Source: Vibrio porteresiae DSM 19223 (GTDB lineage: Bacteria; Pseudomonadota; Gammaproteobacteria; Enterobacterales; Vibrionaceae). From it: a DNA stretch of 64,000 nt. The DNA lies in the NCBI RefSeq assembly GCF_024347055.1, contig NZ_AP024895.1, forward strand, positions 992,001-1,056,000, given 5' to 3'. The notes beneath the pieces were generated by a model. That model ran no database searches, was not told the origin of the DNA, and worked only from the letters and a program-made list of their open reading frames with translations. The translations under genes were made by a program, and so were the position numbers. Shown one piece after another: positions 33,375 through 43,441 of the stretch (position 1 is its first letter; each line of letters starts with the position of its first letter).

Positions 33375-36300
33375 TTAGAAACCTTGAGGTTTTGTCATTC
33401 CTGCGCTTGCTTGACTGCGAGCGACTTGACTGCCAGCACCTTTAGATACGTAACGGTCAGCTTTGAATGGTGCAGCAATGATATCAATCTCTTTAATATC
33501 ATTTGTGCCAGGAGCTTTCGCCATTGCAGATGATGCGTGGTTTTTGTGGTTAAACGCCACAGTACCAGAGCGCTCAGCTTTTGGTGTCTTAACAACCACA
33601 GGAGCAGCAGGAGCCACCACTTTGACAGCTTCTTCAACAATCGGTTCTTCCACTGGAGCAGCAACTTGTGGTTGCGCTTCTTCGAGCTGAACTTGTGCAA
33701 CAGGTTCAACAACGATAGGAGACTCTTCGAACATTGGCGCAGTTTCCACAGCCTCTGCTACTTGAACAGGTTCTTCTGCTTTCACTTGCTCTACAACTTG
33801 AGTGGCTGCAACGTCACGGCGAACGATCACTTTACCCATTGCCATCTCTGGGAATGCGTAACCCCCTAGAGTTGGTTTAGCTTCCACTACTGGAGTTACA
33901 ACGGTTTCAGCAGCAACAGTTTGTACTTGAGCGGCTTTTTCCATTGAACGAGCTAGGCCGTAGCTTGGCATTACTTTGCCCATTGCCATCTCAGGAGAGG
34001 CAACGCCACCTTTACGTAGGCGGAATGGGTTAGGGCGACGGTCACGACCACGACGACGACGTTGACCACTTGCACGTAGGTGACGTGGTGAACGACGGTT
34101 ACGACGTTGTTTGTTCTCTTTACCATCTTCGTCGCCTAGGTCATCGTTTTGATCATTGACATCCATAAGATCAGTTGGTTTTAAATCTTCTAGCTCTGCT
34201 TCTGGAGAGATGAAGTTTTCTTCAACTGCTTCTGGCGCTTGACCATTGCGACGAACTTGCTTGGTTAGCTTACGGCGTTGACGACGTTCTTTAACCTTAG
34301 CTGTTTTCGCTTCTACTGCTGCTTCTTCAACAACAGGTTCGATCTCTTTCGCCTGTTGAGCTTCTTCAGCAAGTTGACGACCTTGCTCTTGTAACTTGTT
34401 CGCTTTCGCGTCGTCACGTTTGTTGTTACGACGGTCTTGCTGACGATCCTGCTTAGGCTTACGTTCTTGACGCTGTTTACGGTTGTTGTTACTACCGTTT
34501 TCTTCTTTGTCTTGAACATTAGCTGCAGCTTCTTGTGGCTTCTCTTTCTTCTCAACAGTGGACTCAACACCCGCTTTATTATTGCGTTTGTTTTTATCAC
34601 GAGAATTACGACGACGATCGTTATTGCGATCATTGTTACGTTCGCGACGAGGAGCACGAGGAGCATCTTGCGTTTCTTGTTCCGCTGGTTGAGCAACAAC
34701 GACTTTTTCAGAAGTTGGTGAGCCGGCAAACAGTTTGCTTAACGCAGTAAATAGACGACTAAAGAAGCCAGGTTGTTGTGGCGCAGCTGGCTGAGCAGCA
34801 ACAGGTGCTTGCTCTACAGGTTTAACTGGTTTTGGCGCTGGAGCGCTTTGGCTTGGCGCAGCAAAACCTTTCAAAATTGGCTCTTCGACACGTTTTGGCT
34901 TGATGTCGATATCAACCACTTCTTTACCTTCTGCTTCTTTCATGCTTTCTAATTTCTTAGGAATCAAGTAAGACAGCATTTCTTGCTCTTCGCCTTCGCG
35001 AATACGGATCACTTCAAAATGAGGTGTTTCCATATCAGATGTCGGAACAATCATGATTCTCACATCTTGAGCTTTCTCAATGTGATTGATTGAACGACGT
35101 TTTTCGTTAAGCAAGTAAGAAGCGATAGAAACAGGCACAACAGCCAACACTTGAGCAGTGTTGTCTTTCAGTGCTTCTTCTTCGATCAAACGCAATACAG
35201 ATAGAGCTAGAGATTCATTGTCACGAATCACACCAGTACCACTACAACGTGGACAGATGTGGTGGCTTGCTTCAGCCAATGATGGGCTCAAGCGTTGACG
35301 AGACATCTCTAAAAGACCAAATCGTGAAATACGGCCAATCTGAACGCGAGCACGGTCAAGGCGAACGGCTTCACGTAGACGGTTTTCAACTTCACGTTGG
35401 TGACGTACAGGTGTCATATCGATAAAGTCGATAACGACCAAACCACCTAAGTCACGAAGACGTAACTGACGGGCAATTTCATCTGCTGCTTCTAAGTTGG
35501 TATTCAGTGCTGTTTCTTCGATATCGCCGCCTTTTGTAGAACGAGCGGAGTTGATATCGATAGAAGTCAACGCTTCTGTTGGGTCGATAACGATTGAACC
35601 ACCGGATGGTAGACGTACTTCACGTTGGAATGCTGATTCGATCTGGCTTTCGATTTGGAAGTGACTAAACAGTGGAACTTCACCATCGTATTTCTTAACG
35701 CGACTTGCAAAATCAGGACGAACCAGATTGATGTGCTCTAGAGCGCGTTCATAGATGGTATTGCTGTCGATAAGAATCTCACCAATATCACGACGTAGAT
35801 AGTCACGAATAGCGCGAACAATCACGTTACTTTCTTGGTGAATTAGGAATGGTGCTGGGTTTGAGTCAGAAGCTTCTTTGATGGCTGCCCAGTGATTGAG
35901 AAGCACATTAAGGTCCCACTCTAGCTCTTCACCGCTTTTACCGACACCTGCAGTACGAACAATCAGTCCCATGCCTTGTGGAAGTTGAAGGGTGCTAAGA
36001 GCTTCTTTAAGTTCTGTACGTTCGTCACCTTCGATACGACGAGAGATACCGCCGGCACGAGGGTTGTTTGGCATCAGAACTAGGTAACTACCAGCAAGAG
36101 AAATAAACGTAGTTAACGCTGCCCCTTTACTGCCGCGCTCTTCTTTTTCGACTTGAACAATGACTTCTTGACCTTCCGCAAGCACTTCTTTAATGCTTGG
36201 TCGGCCTTGGTAGGTGTATCCGTCGGGGAAGTATTCGCGGGCAATTTCTTTGAGGGGGAGGAAACCATGACGTTCAGCGCCGTAATCAACAAAAGCAGCT

Positions 36301-36461
36301 TCCAGACTTGGCTCGATACGGGTGATACGTCCTTTGTAAATATTTGCTTTTTTCGATTCATGTCCAGGACTTTCGATATCCAAATCGAAAAGTCGCTGGC
36401 CATCAACCAACGCGACACGCATCTCTTCTTTTTGAGTTGCGTTTATTAACATTCTTTTCAT
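33375..36461 (-). CDS. rne: Ribonuclease E
   Basis: A 1028-residue endoribonuclease, core of the RNA degradosome at the inner membrane. The catalytic half holds the S1 domain (about 38-120), the DNase I-like active site with SIDINSARST and VVIDFIDMTPVR (the two catalytic Asp), and the zinc link CPRCSGTGVIRD. The C-terminal half (about 530-1028) is disordered, with Arg-rich RNA-binding blocks (around 600-700 and 790-840) and repeated PEMAMGKV-type segments. Codon composition produces long open antisense frames that are not genes. Divergent from rluC. Confidence 0.97.
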   Translation of the reverse strand: MKRMLINATQKEEMRVALVDGQRLFDLDIESPGHESKKANIYKGRITRIEPSLEAAFVDYGAERHGFLPLKEIAREYFPDGYTYQGRPSIKEVLAEGQEVIVQVEKEERGSKGAALTTFISLAGSYLVLMPNNPRAGGISRRIEGDERTELKEALSTLQLPQGMGLIVRTAGVGKSGEELEWDLNVLLNHWAAIKEASDSNPAPFLIHQESNVIVRAIRDYLRRDIGEILIDSNTIYERALEHINLVRPDFASRVKKYDGEVPLFSHFQIESQIESAFQREVRLPSGGSIVIDPTEALTSIDINSARSTKGGDIEETALNTNLEAADEIARQLRLRDLGGLVVIDFIDMTPVRHQREVENRLREAVRLDRARVQIGRISRFGLLEMSRQRLSPSLAEASHHICPRCSGTGVIRDNESLALSVLRLIEEEALKDNTAQVLAVVPVSIASYLLNEKRRSINHIEKAQDVRIMIVPTSDMETPHFEVIRIREGEEQEMLSYLIPKKLESMKEAEGKEVVDIDIKPKRVEEPILKGFAAPSQSAPAPKPVKPVEQAPVAAQPAAPQQPGFFSRLFTALSKLFAGSPTSEKVVVAQPAEQETQDAPRAPRRERNNDRNNDRRRNSRDKNKRNNKAGVESTVEKKEKPQEAAANVQDKEENGSNNNRKQRQERKPKQDRQQDRRNNKRDDAKANKLQEQGRQLAEEAQQAKEIEPVVEEAAVEAKTAKVKERRQRRKLTKQVRRNGQAPEAVEENFISPEAELEDLKPTDLMDVNDQNDDLGDEDGKENKQRRNRRSPRHLRASGQRRRRGRDRRPNPFRLRKGGVASPEMAMGKVMPSYGLARSMEKAAQVQTVAAETVVTPVVEAKPTLGGYAFPEMAMGKVIVRRDVAATQVVEQVKAEEPVQVAEAVETAPMFEESPIVVEPVAQVQLEEAQPQVAAPVEEPIVEEAVKVVAPAAPVVVKTPKAERSGTVAFNHKNHASSAMAKAPGTNDIKEIDIIAAPFKADRYVSKGAGSQVARSQASAGMTKPQGF

Positions 36462-37085
36462 TGAAAAAATCTCATTATCTTTATCTTTCGTTTTGATTTT
36501 TGTTCTTGCTGCTGTATTTCGTTTTCAAGGTGCCTGATCCCATGGCTTAGGTTTGTACAGCCTCCCGGCTGGAGGGGATGCTCTAGGGCACATCAGTTAT
36601 CACAAGTAAAAATGGTTACTTGTGATCCGCGTACTTAGGCGGTTGATACTCAACATGAAAAGACGACGAGTAGAGCAGCAAGAGGGCTTTAACCAACCGT
36701 GTCTTACGCCACATGCTGCACATTGGTTTTCAGCCAACTACTCATTAACATTGTCCAATGCCAAAACACAAAATTGATTGATTTAGCGTTTAACTATGAA
36801 CAGTGGTGAACTATAGCAGTGACTGTAGTAGTCAGCAATCTGCTTTAGCCGAAAGGGTGTAAAATTTTGCTTCTTCGCCCAAAAAATCACACATAGAGTG
36901 AGTGAAAACGAAAATAACATTACAAGTTGTAGGTGTTTTAATTGGTCGATTTTCGGGCAGTTAAACGAGCTTAAAAGGAATGTTGCTGTTATTTTCGTCG
37001 TTTTCGGCCAGAATACGCGTAAAAGCGCTTTTTTTGATAAACACCCAAATAGGTTTTTGCGGGAATTAAGGTTAAAATAATCGCC
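36462..37085. promoter_or_regulatory. rne 5' leader and divergent rne/rluC promoters
   Basis: A 624-bp gap without a gene. On the minus strand it holds the long rne leader; a compact GC-rich hairpin CCTCC-AGCCG-GGAGG (36561-36575) resembles the leader hairpins through which RNase E limits its own mRNA in E. coli. Autoregulation here is inferred. Confidence 0.55.
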
Positions 37086-38036
37086 ATGAGCGAAATAAAA
37101 ACACAAGTCCAGTTCGTTGATATCGACGAAGACATGGCTGGTCAACGCATTGATAACTTTCTGCGTAACCAATTAAAAAACATTCCAAAAAGCGTGATTT
37201 ATCGAATCCTACGTAAGGGTGAGGTGCGCGTAAACAAAAAGCGTGTCAAAGCAGAGTACAAATTGGCTGCAGGTGATGTTGTGCGCGTCCCTCCTGTCAC
37301 TGTTTCTGTTGAGGACGAGCAACCCGCTGCCCCAGTAAGTACTAACTTACAAAAAGTGGCCGAGTTGGAGTCGTGTATTTTATACGAAGACGACCACATG
37401 TTGGTGCTAAATAAGCCTTCAGGTACGGCAGTACATGGTGGGAGTGGTCTTAAATTCGGTGCGATTGAAGCGTTACGAGCTCTAAGACCACAAGCGCGTT
37501 TTCTTGAATTGGTACACCGAATCGATCGCGATACTTCAGGTATTTTGTTGGTCGCGAAAAAACGTTCAGCCTTGCGTCACTTGCAAGCTCAATTTCGTGA
37601 GAAGACGATTCAAAAATATTACTTTGCGTTGGTAATGGGAAAGTGGGAGGCCAAATGCAAAGCGGTCAATGCTCCTTTACTCAAAAATGACGTTAATAGC
37701 ATTGTGCGTGTTAACCCGCAGGGAAAACCTTCGGAGACGCGCTTTAAAATTTTGGAATCATTTAAAGAAGCGACTTTAATTCAGGCTAGCCCGATTACAG
37801 GCCGTACTCACCAAATTCGTGTTCATGTGCAATATATGGGGCATCCAATTGCATGGGACGATCGTTATGGCGATCCTCGTTTTGATGCTTATACCTCGCA
37901 ATTTGGCATTAAAAGATTGTTCTTACATGCTGCTAACATCAAGTTCATTCACCCAGGAAGTGAGCAAGCGATGGAAATCAATGCTCCGTTGGATAAGAAC
38001 TTGGAAAATGCACTAGGTAAATTACGTCAAGCGTAA
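37086..38036 (+). CDS. rluC: 23S rRNA pseudouridine(955/2504/2580) synthase
   Basis: A 316-residue RluA-family enzyme. The N-terminal S4 RNA-binding domain (about 16-80, IDNFLRNQLKNIPKSVIYRI) is followed by the synthase domain with the catalytic Asp in HRIDRDTSGILLVAKK and GRTHQIRVH. It modifies three uridines in the peptidyl transferase region of 23S rRNA. Divergent from rne, as in enterobacteria. Confidence 0.95.
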   Translation: MSEIKTQVQFVDIDEDMAGQRIDNFLRNQLKNIPKSVIYRILRKGEVRVNKKRVKAEYKLAAGDVVRVPPVTVSVEDEQPAAPVSTNLQKVAELESCILYEDDHMLVLNKPSGTAVHGGSGLKFGAIEALRALRPQARFLELVHRIDRDTSGILLVAKKRSALRHLQAQFREKTIQKYYFALVMGKWEAKCKAVNAPLLKNDVNSIVRVNPQGKPSETRFKILESFKEATLIQASPITGRTHQIRVHVQYMGHPIAWDDRYGDPRFDAYTSQFGIKRLFLHAANIKFIHPGSEQAMEINAPLDKNLENALGKLRQA

Positions 38037-38055
38037 TCATGTGAGTAGATAAATA

Positions 38056-38082
38056 AAGAGGCTTGTTTTACAAGCCTCTTTT
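38056..38082 (+). terminator. Terminator of rluC
   Basis: AAGAGGCTTG and CAAGCCTCTT with a TTTTA loop, followed by TT. Confidence 0.85.
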
Positions 38083-38097
38083 ACATTGAATTTGCAA

Positions 38098-38205
38098 TAT
38101 ACCCAAATGACCTCAAGATGCACAATTCAGTGCGTCATCAGCGAGCACAAGTCAAGCTCAATTACGGAAGGAATGGCCATCCCCTCGCAACGTCATTGGG
38201 TATCG
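38098..38205. repeat. MITE-like element with inverted ends
   Basis: About 108 bp with terminal inverted repeats: TATACCCAAATGAC at the left and GTCATTGGGTATCG at the right, complementary apart from one extra A. It fills the gap between the convergent rluC and maf genes and encodes nothing. Ends of the ATACCCAA type recur between genes in vibrios; that statement is from memory. Confidence 0.6.
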
Positions 38206-38225
38206 TTATTGTGCAGAAATGCAAG

Positions 38226-38807
38226 TTATAGAACAGGGTGTCCTGCCTGTTCAAGTAGGCTAACCAGCTTGATTAATGGTAAACCGATCAGGCTATTCGG
38301 GTCGTCCCCTTCTAAACGTTCAAATAGGGCAATGCCCAATCCTTCACTTTTAAAGCTACCAGCGCAGTAAAGCGGCTGCTCTTTTCGCACATAAGTTTCC
38401 ACTTGAGAGCGGGATAATTGGCGAAAATGTACGTCAAAATGATCCAGTGTCACCTGCGCTTCTTCGGTTTCCGTGTTGTATAACGCTAGCCCAGTATAAA
38501 AACGAATGGTTTTGCCGCTTTGACTCAATAACTGTTCAATAGCCGCTTCTTCTGTGTGCGGTTTGCCAACAATTTGGTTGTTAATAACACAGACTTGATC
38601 ACTGCCAATGACTAAACTTGGCTGAGTCAATTGACAGGATTTCGCTTTAGCAACCGCAAGGCGAGTGACCAATCGTTCAGCGGTTTCATTGAGTAGTGGC
38701 GTTTCATCACAGTCGGGTTTTGCTGTCACAAAGGGAATGGCTAATTTTTCGAGCAGTTGCTGACGAAATATCGAAGTTGAAGCTAAAACCAGTTGGTAAT
38801 TTTGCAT
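38226..38807 (-). CDS. Maf-family nucleotide pyrophosphatase, YceF type
   Basis: A 193-residue Maf protein. The start LVLASTSIFRQQLLEKLAIP is the nucleotide-binding loop; CDETP and GSDQVCVINNQIVGKP carry the metal-binding acidic residues. The ASTS start followed by LLEKL fits the YceF subgroup, which hydrolyses m7GTP as a housekeeping pyrophosphatase. Genome position next to yceD-rpmF-plsX agrees with this. Convergent with rluC, divergent from yceD. Confidence 0.9.
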   Translation of the reverse strand: MQNYQLVLASTSIFRQQLLEKLAIPFVTAKPDCDETPLLNETAERLVTRLAVAKAKSCQLTQPSLVIGSDQVCVINNQIVGKPHTEEAAIEQLLSQSGKTIRFYTGLALYNTETEEAQVTLDHFDVHFRQLSRSQVETYVRKEQPLYCAGSFKSEGLGIALFERLEGDDPNSLIGLPLIKLVSLLEQAGHPVL

Positions 38808-38954
38808 TTTAATTTACAATTATCGGAAGTTTGGGAACAGCATATCTGATTGTAGAAAGCGGTTCATAACTATTGACGTGAAAAGGGAAAAAAAACGAAG
38901 TTTTTTGCCTTTTTCTTTGACTAAATTTGTTTTGGAAGATAATATTCGCGCCCT

Positions 38955-39479
38955 ATGCAAAAGGTAAAAATACCGCGAACGATAGATCCTGGGAAAGCGG
39001 CTCAGAAACGTCTTGATTACGATGGCATCATCCAATCCAGCCTTTTCAAGCGCTTAACAGAATCAGTCGAAGGCGTAAAACGCGACGCTCAAGTGTTATT
39101 GTCATTTGGGTTAGATGAACAGCGACTTGTTGTTATCTCTGGTAAAGCTAACATTCAAGTTGATTTAGAGTGTCAACGCTGTAATGAAGTTTTCGCACAT
39201 GAGTGCGAAGTCGAATTCACTTATACGCCTTACTATAGTGCGAAAAGTGAAGAAGACGCTCCGGAAGAGTATGATTTGGTAGATCTTAACGAATTCGGTG
39301 AACTTGATGTTGTACAGTTAGTTGAAGACGAGTTCATTCTAAACTTACCCCAAGTAGCGATGCATGATGAGTCTGAATGTAGCGTTGATTCAAACAACTT
39401 GGTGTTTGGTGATCTTCCGGAAGAAATTGTGGAAGATAAGCCGAATCCATTCGATGTTTTAAAAAGTTTGAAGAAATAA
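38955..39479 (+). CDS. yceD: YceD (DUF177) family protein, 23S rRNA accumulation protein
   Basis: A 174-residue conserved protein with the CQRCNEVFAHECEVEF motif of DUF177. It is the usual first gene before rpmF and is reported to affect 23S rRNA processing or accumulation. It starts at ATG; the weak upstream sequence suggests the promoter is in the 147-bp gap to maf. Confidence 0.92.
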   Translation: MQKVKIPRTIDPGKAAQKRLDYDGIIQSSLFKRLTESVEGVKRDAQVLLSFGLDEQRLVVISGKANIQVDLECQRCNEVFAHECEVEFTYTPYYSAKSEEDAPEEYDLVDLNEFGELDVVQLVEDEFILNLPQVAMHDESECSVDSNNLVFGDLPEEIVEDKPNPFDVLKSLKK

Positions 39480-39515
39480 ATTCTTCAGACATTACTTAAC
39501 ATAGGAGTAGGGTCA

Positions 39516-39686
39516 ATGGCCGTACAACAAAACCGTAAATCACGTGCACGCCGTGATATGCGTCGTTCACATGATGCACTAACTACTGCTGCTGTATCTG
39601 TAGATGCGACTTCTGGTGAAACTCACCTACGTCACAACGTGACTGCTGACGGTTACTACCGTGGCAAAAAGGTTATCAACAAGTAA
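39516..39686 (+). CDS. rpmF: 50S ribosomal protein L32
   Basis: A 56-residue protein (MAVQQNRKSRARRDMRRSHD...) with an AGGAG Shine-Dalgarno. L32 is a small basic protein of the large subunit. It ends RGKKVINK. It sits between yceD and plsX as in most gamma-proteobacteria, linking ribosome and lipid synthesis genes in one transcript. Confidence 0.97.
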   Translation: MAVQQNRKSRARRDMRRSHDALTTAAVSVDATSGETHLRHNVTADGYYRGKKVINK

Positions 39687-39695
39687 GGTTAACCT

Positions 39696-40721
39696 TTGCA
39701 TAATTTAACCGTTGCACTTGATGCAATGGGCGGTGATTTCGGTCCCCGTGTCACAGTGCCTGCCGCCGTGCAGGCACTGTCGCATTTCCCTGAGTTGAAA
39801 GTGTCCCTCGTGGGTGACCAGTCGCAAATTGCCCACCAACTGTCTTTATTAGGTTGCAAAGCAGATGCTCGCTTGAGTATTGTGCATTGTGATCGAATGA
39901 TATCTGACTCAGAGAAACCTTCGCTCGCACTTCGTCATAGTGCAGGAACTTCCATGGGAGTTTCTATTGAACTTGTGGCCGAAGGGCATGCCGATGCTTG
40001 TGTTAGCGCTGGAAATACCGGTGCATTAATGGCACTCTCCCGATTTCGTCTTAAACTATTACCTGGTATCGATAGACCCGCGTTAGTCTCAGCCCTTCCT
40101 ACGGCAAGTGGCCATAAAACGTGGATGCTCGATTTAGGCGCAAACGTGTCCAGTGACGCAGACTCATTGTTCCAATTTGCTGTGATGGGAGCAGCATTAG
40201 CCGAGGAACATTTGGGGCGAGCTGCACGTGTGGCGATTTTAAATATCGGTGCTGAGGAAATAAAAGGTAATGACCTTGTCAAACGTTGTGCGGAAATGCT
40301 CAACCAGACACAAGCTGTGAATTACATTGGTTACATTGAAAGTAACCAACTGCTACTTGATGTAGCAGATGTGATTGTTTGTGATGGTTTTGTTGGCAAC
40401 GTCTGTTTGAAGGCATGTGAAGGCACTGCACAACTCTTTATTGATAAGCTTAGAGCTTGTTTTTCAGCTTCATCCATAAAGGGTTGGATTGCTCGAAAAC
40501 TGTTTTCAGATTTATTTATCGAACTAAAAACACTGAACCCCGACCAGTATAACGGTGCAAGTTTGCTAGGATTGCGCGGCATTGTCATAAAAAGTCATGG
40601 AAGAGCTGATGTATCCGCTGTCGTAAATGCAATTTCCGAGGCGGTACACGAAATTAAACGACAAGTACCCAGCCGGATAAGCGATCGTTTGGAAGCGGTT
40701 TTACTCGAGAGGCATTATTAG
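39696..40721 (+). CDS. plsX: Phosphate acyltransferase PlsX
   Basis: A 341-residue enzyme that converts acyl-ACP to acyl phosphate for phospholipid synthesis. The start TTG gives VALDAMGGDFGPRVTVPAAV, the family's N-terminal signature. The Rossmann-like fold carries SAGNTGALMAL and LDLGANVSSDADSLFQFA. It begins 9 bp after rpmF and ends 5 bp before fabH, so the genes are coupled. Confidence 0.95.
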   Translation: MHNLTVALDAMGGDFGPRVTVPAAVQALSHFPELKVSLVGDQSQIAHQLSLLGCKADARLSIVHCDRMISDSEKPSLALRHSAGTSMGVSIELVAEGHADACVSAGNTGALMALSRFRLKLLPGIDRPALVSALPTASGHKTWMLDLGANVSSDADSLFQFAVMGAALAEEHLGRAARVAILNIGAEEIKGNDLVKRCAEMLNQTQAVNYIGYIESNQLLLDVADVIVCDGFVGNVCLKACEGTAQLFIDKLRACFSASSIKGWIARKLFSDLFIELKTLNPDQYNGASLLGLRGIVIKSHGRADVSAVVNAISEAVHEIKRQVPSRISDRLEAVLLERHY

Positions 40722-40726
40722 TCTTC

Positions 40727-41680
40727 ATGAATAGCAAAATATTAGGAACAGGCAGCTACCTGCCATCTCAGATCCGTACTAATGCGGATTTGGAGAAAAT
40801 GGTAGACACAAGTGATGAGTGGATCGTGACTCGTACCGGGATTCGTGAACGTCGTATTTCTGCCGAAAACGAAACTGTAGCGGACATGGCAACTATCGCT
40901 GCAAAAAATGCGATTGACATGGCTGGTATTGATAAAGACGATATCGACATGATCATCCTTGCAACTACCAGTGGTAGCCACACATTCCCATCATCTGCTT
41001 GTCAGGTGCAAGGAAATCTTGGCATTAAAGGTTGCCCAGCGTTTGATATCGCTGCAGCTTGCTCTGGCTTTATATATGCGCTCTCTATCGCAGATCAGCA
41101 TGTGAAATCAGGTATGTGCAAAAACGTATTGGTGATCGGTGCCGATGCGTTATCAAAAACATGCGACCCAACTGACCGCTCAACTATTATCCTATTTGGT
41201 GATGGCGCAGGCGCTGTTGTGGTAGGTGCAAGTGAAGAGCCTGGTATTCTCTCAACTCATATCTACGCTGATGGTGAGTTTGGTGATTTGCTTAGCCTTG
41301 AAGTCCCTCAGCGCGGTAGCGGTGATACGGATAAATGGCTGCATATGGCGGGTAACGAAGTATTTAAAGTCGCTGTGACTCAATTGTCTCGTCTTGTGAA
41401 GACAACATTGGCAGCGAACAATATGAATAAGTCTGAGTTGGATTGGTTGGTTCCTCACCAAGCAAACTTACGCATTATTTCGGCGACAGCGAAGAAATTG
41501 TCTATGTCGCTTGATCAAGTGGTTGTAACGCTCGATCGACATGGTAATACGTCTGCAGCGACGGTACCGACTGCACTCGATGAAGCAGTGCGTGATGGTC
41601 GTATTAAACGTGGTCAGACTTTGCTACTTGAAGCATTCGGTGGCGGTTTTACTTGGGGTTCAGCCCTAGTTAAGTTTTAA
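40727..41680 (+). CDS. fabH: 3-oxoacyl-ACP synthase III (FabH)
   Basis: A 317-residue condensing enzyme that starts fatty acid synthesis from acetyl-CoA and malonyl-ACP. The catalytic triad is visible: Cys in AAACSGFIYAL (about 112), His in VPHQANLRI (about 243) and Asn in RHGNTSAAT (about 273). Start LGTGSYLPSQIRTNADLEKM. Confidence 0.96.
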   Translation: MNSKILGTGSYLPSQIRTNADLEKMVDTSDEWIVTRTGIRERRISAENETVADMATIAAKNAIDMAGIDKDDIDMIILATTSGSHTFPSSACQVQGNLGIKGCPAFDIAAACSGFIYALSIADQHVKSGMCKNVLVIGADALSKTCDPTDRSTIILFGDGAGAVVVGASEEPGILSTHIYADGEFGDLLSLEVPQRGSGDTDKWLHMAGNEVFKVAVTQLSRLVKTTLAANNMNKSELDWLVPHQANLRIISATAKKLSMSLDQVVVTLDRHGNTSAATVPTALDEAVRDGRIKRGQTLLLEAFGGGFTWGSALVKF

Positions 41681-41745
41681 TTCAGATTCTGATGATATGG
41701 GGGTCTTATGATTCCCTATCATGATTGCTATTGAAGGAAAAAAAC

Positions 41746-42669
41746 ATGAGCAAGTTTGCTATCGTCTTTCCAGGTCAAGGTTCTCAAGCTGTAGGTATGC
41801 TTGCTGATCTTGGTGAACAGTATGATGTCGTTAAACAAACTTTCGCTGAGGCATCTGAAGCCCTAGGTTACGATTTGTGGGCACTAGTTCAAGATGGTCC
41901 TGTGGAAGATTTGAACCAAACTTTCCGTACTCAGCCAGCATTGTTAGCCGCTTCTGTTGCTATTTGGCGTGTATGGCAAGAACTTGGTTTAGAACAACCA
42001 GAAGTTCTTGCAGGGCATAGCTTGGGTGAATACTCAGCGCTTGTTTGTGCGGGTGTTATCGACTTTAAAGAAGCGATTAAATTGGTTGCTCTACGTGGTC
42101 AACTGATGCAAGAAGCCGTACCTGCTGGTACTGGCGCTATGTTTGCGATCATTGGTCTAGATGATGCTGCTATTGCTAAAGCATGTGAAGATGCTGCGCA
42201 AGGTGAAGTGGTTTCTCCAGTAAACTTCAACTCACCTGGCCAAGTGGTTATCGCTGGTCAAAAAGCGGCAGTAGAACGTGCTGGTGCTCTATGTAAAGAA
42301 GCGGGCGCAAAACGTGCTCTTCCTTTACCAGTTTCTGTGCCTTCACACTGTGCACTAATGAAACCAGCAGCAGACAAATTGGCTGAAGCGTTAAAAGCGA
42401 TTGAATTCAACGAGCCTAAACTGCCAGTGATCAACAACGTTGATGTGGCTGCAGAAACCGCTCCTGAGAAAATCAAAGATGCACTTGTACGTCAGCTTTA
42501 CAGCCCAGTTCGTTGGACTGAAGGTGTTGAGAAGATGCACGCACAAGGTATCGCAAAACTGATCGAAGTGGGTCCAGGTAAAGTGTTAACTGGCCTAACT
42601 AAACGTATCGTTAAAGAGTTAGAAGCAGCTGCTGTTAATGACGTAGCTTCTCTTGACGCTGTTAAGTAA
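41746..42669 (+). CDS. fabD: Malonyl-CoA:ACP transacylase
   Basis: A 307-residue enzyme loading malonyl onto ACP. The ATG at 41746 follows AAGGAAAAAA and gives the family start MSKFAIVFPGQGSQAVGML. The active Ser is in AGHSLGEYSAL (about 92) and the His in PSHCALM. The C-terminus reads KVLTGLTKRIVKEL. Part of the fab operon. Confidence 0.96.
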   Translation: MSKFAIVFPGQGSQAVGMLADLGEQYDVVKQTFAEASEALGYDLWALVQDGPVEDLNQTFRTQPALLAASVAIWRVWQELGLEQPEVLAGHSLGEYSALVCAGVIDFKEAIKLVALRGQLMQEAVPAGTGAMFAIIGLDDAAIAKACEDAAQGEVVSPVNFNSPGQVVIAGQKAAVERAGALCKEAGAKRALPLPVSVPSHCALMKPAADKLAEALKAIEFNEPKLPVINNVDVAAETAPEKIKDALVRQLYSPVRWTEGVEKMHAQGIAKLIEVGPGKVLTGLTKRIVKELEAAAVNDVASLDAVK

Positions 42670-42685
42670 GAGTAGGAAATCAGAC

Positions 42686-43432
42686 ATGAATAACTTCATG
42701 AATCTTGAAGGCAAAGTCGCACTAGTCACTGGTGCAAGCCGTGGTATCGGTAAAGCGATTGCTGAGCTATTGGCTGAACGTGGTGCTAAAGTGATCGGTA
42801 CTGCAACCAGCGAAAGTGGTGCAGAAGCGATTAGCGCTTACCTTGGCGAAAACGGCAAAGGTCTAGCATTAAATGTGACGGATGTAGAATCTATTGAAGC
42901 GGTTCTAAAAAACATCACTGATGAATTTGGTGGCGTGGATATTTTGGTTAATAATGCCGGTATTACACGAGATAACCTACTGATGCGTATGAAGGATGAT
43001 GAGTGGACAGATATTCTGGACACTAACCTAACATCTATCTTCCGTCTTTCTAAAGCTGTGTTACGTGGCATGATGAAAAAACGTCATGGTCGTATTATCA
43101 ACATCGGTTCTGTTGTTGGTACTATGGGTAACGCAGGTCAAACAAACTACGCAGCAGCAAAAGCGGGTGTTATTGGTTTCACTAAGGCTATGGCGCGCGA
43201 AGTGGCGTCTCGTGGCGTGACAGTGAACACAGTAGCTCCTGGTTTTATCGAAACAGACATGACTAAAGCGCTAAACGATGAACAACGTGCAGCGACTTTG
43301 GCACAAGTTCCTGCGGGTCGCCTTGGTGATCCTCGTGAAATTGCTTCCGCAGTTGTTTTCTTGGCATCTCCAGAAGCTGCTTACATTACGGGCGAAACTT
43401 TGCACGTAAATGGTGGCATGTACATGGTTTAA
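42686..43432 (+). CDS. fabG: 3-oxoacyl-ACP reductase
   Basis: A 248-residue short-chain dehydrogenase reducing beta-ketoacyl-ACP with NADPH. It has VTGASRGIGKAI (cofactor binding), NNAGITRDNLLMRM, the catalytic Ser in INIGSVVGTMG, and Tyr/Lys in TNYAAAKAGVIGF. The ATG at 42686 was chosen since it has AGGA upstream; an ATG at 42698 is possible. Confidence 0.96.
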   Translation: MNNFMNLEGKVALVTGASRGIGKAIAELLAERGAKVIGTATSESGAEAISAYLGENGKGLALNVTDVESIEAVLKNITDEFGGVDILVNNAGITRDNLLMRMKDDEWTDILDTNLTSIFRLSKAVLRGMMKKRHGRIINIGSVVGTMGNAGQTNYAAAKAGVIGFTKAMAREVASRGVTVNTVAPGFIETDMTKALNDEQRAATLAQVPAGRLGDPREIASAVVFLASPEAAYITGETLHVNGGMYMV

Positions 43433-43441
43433 TGCCATATT

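Noticed and set aside
33395..34750. Long open frames antisense and in other frames within rne
   Set aside because: They follow from the repetitive Glu/Lys/Arg/Ala codons of the RNase E C-terminal region; none has a ribosome binding site or family similarity.
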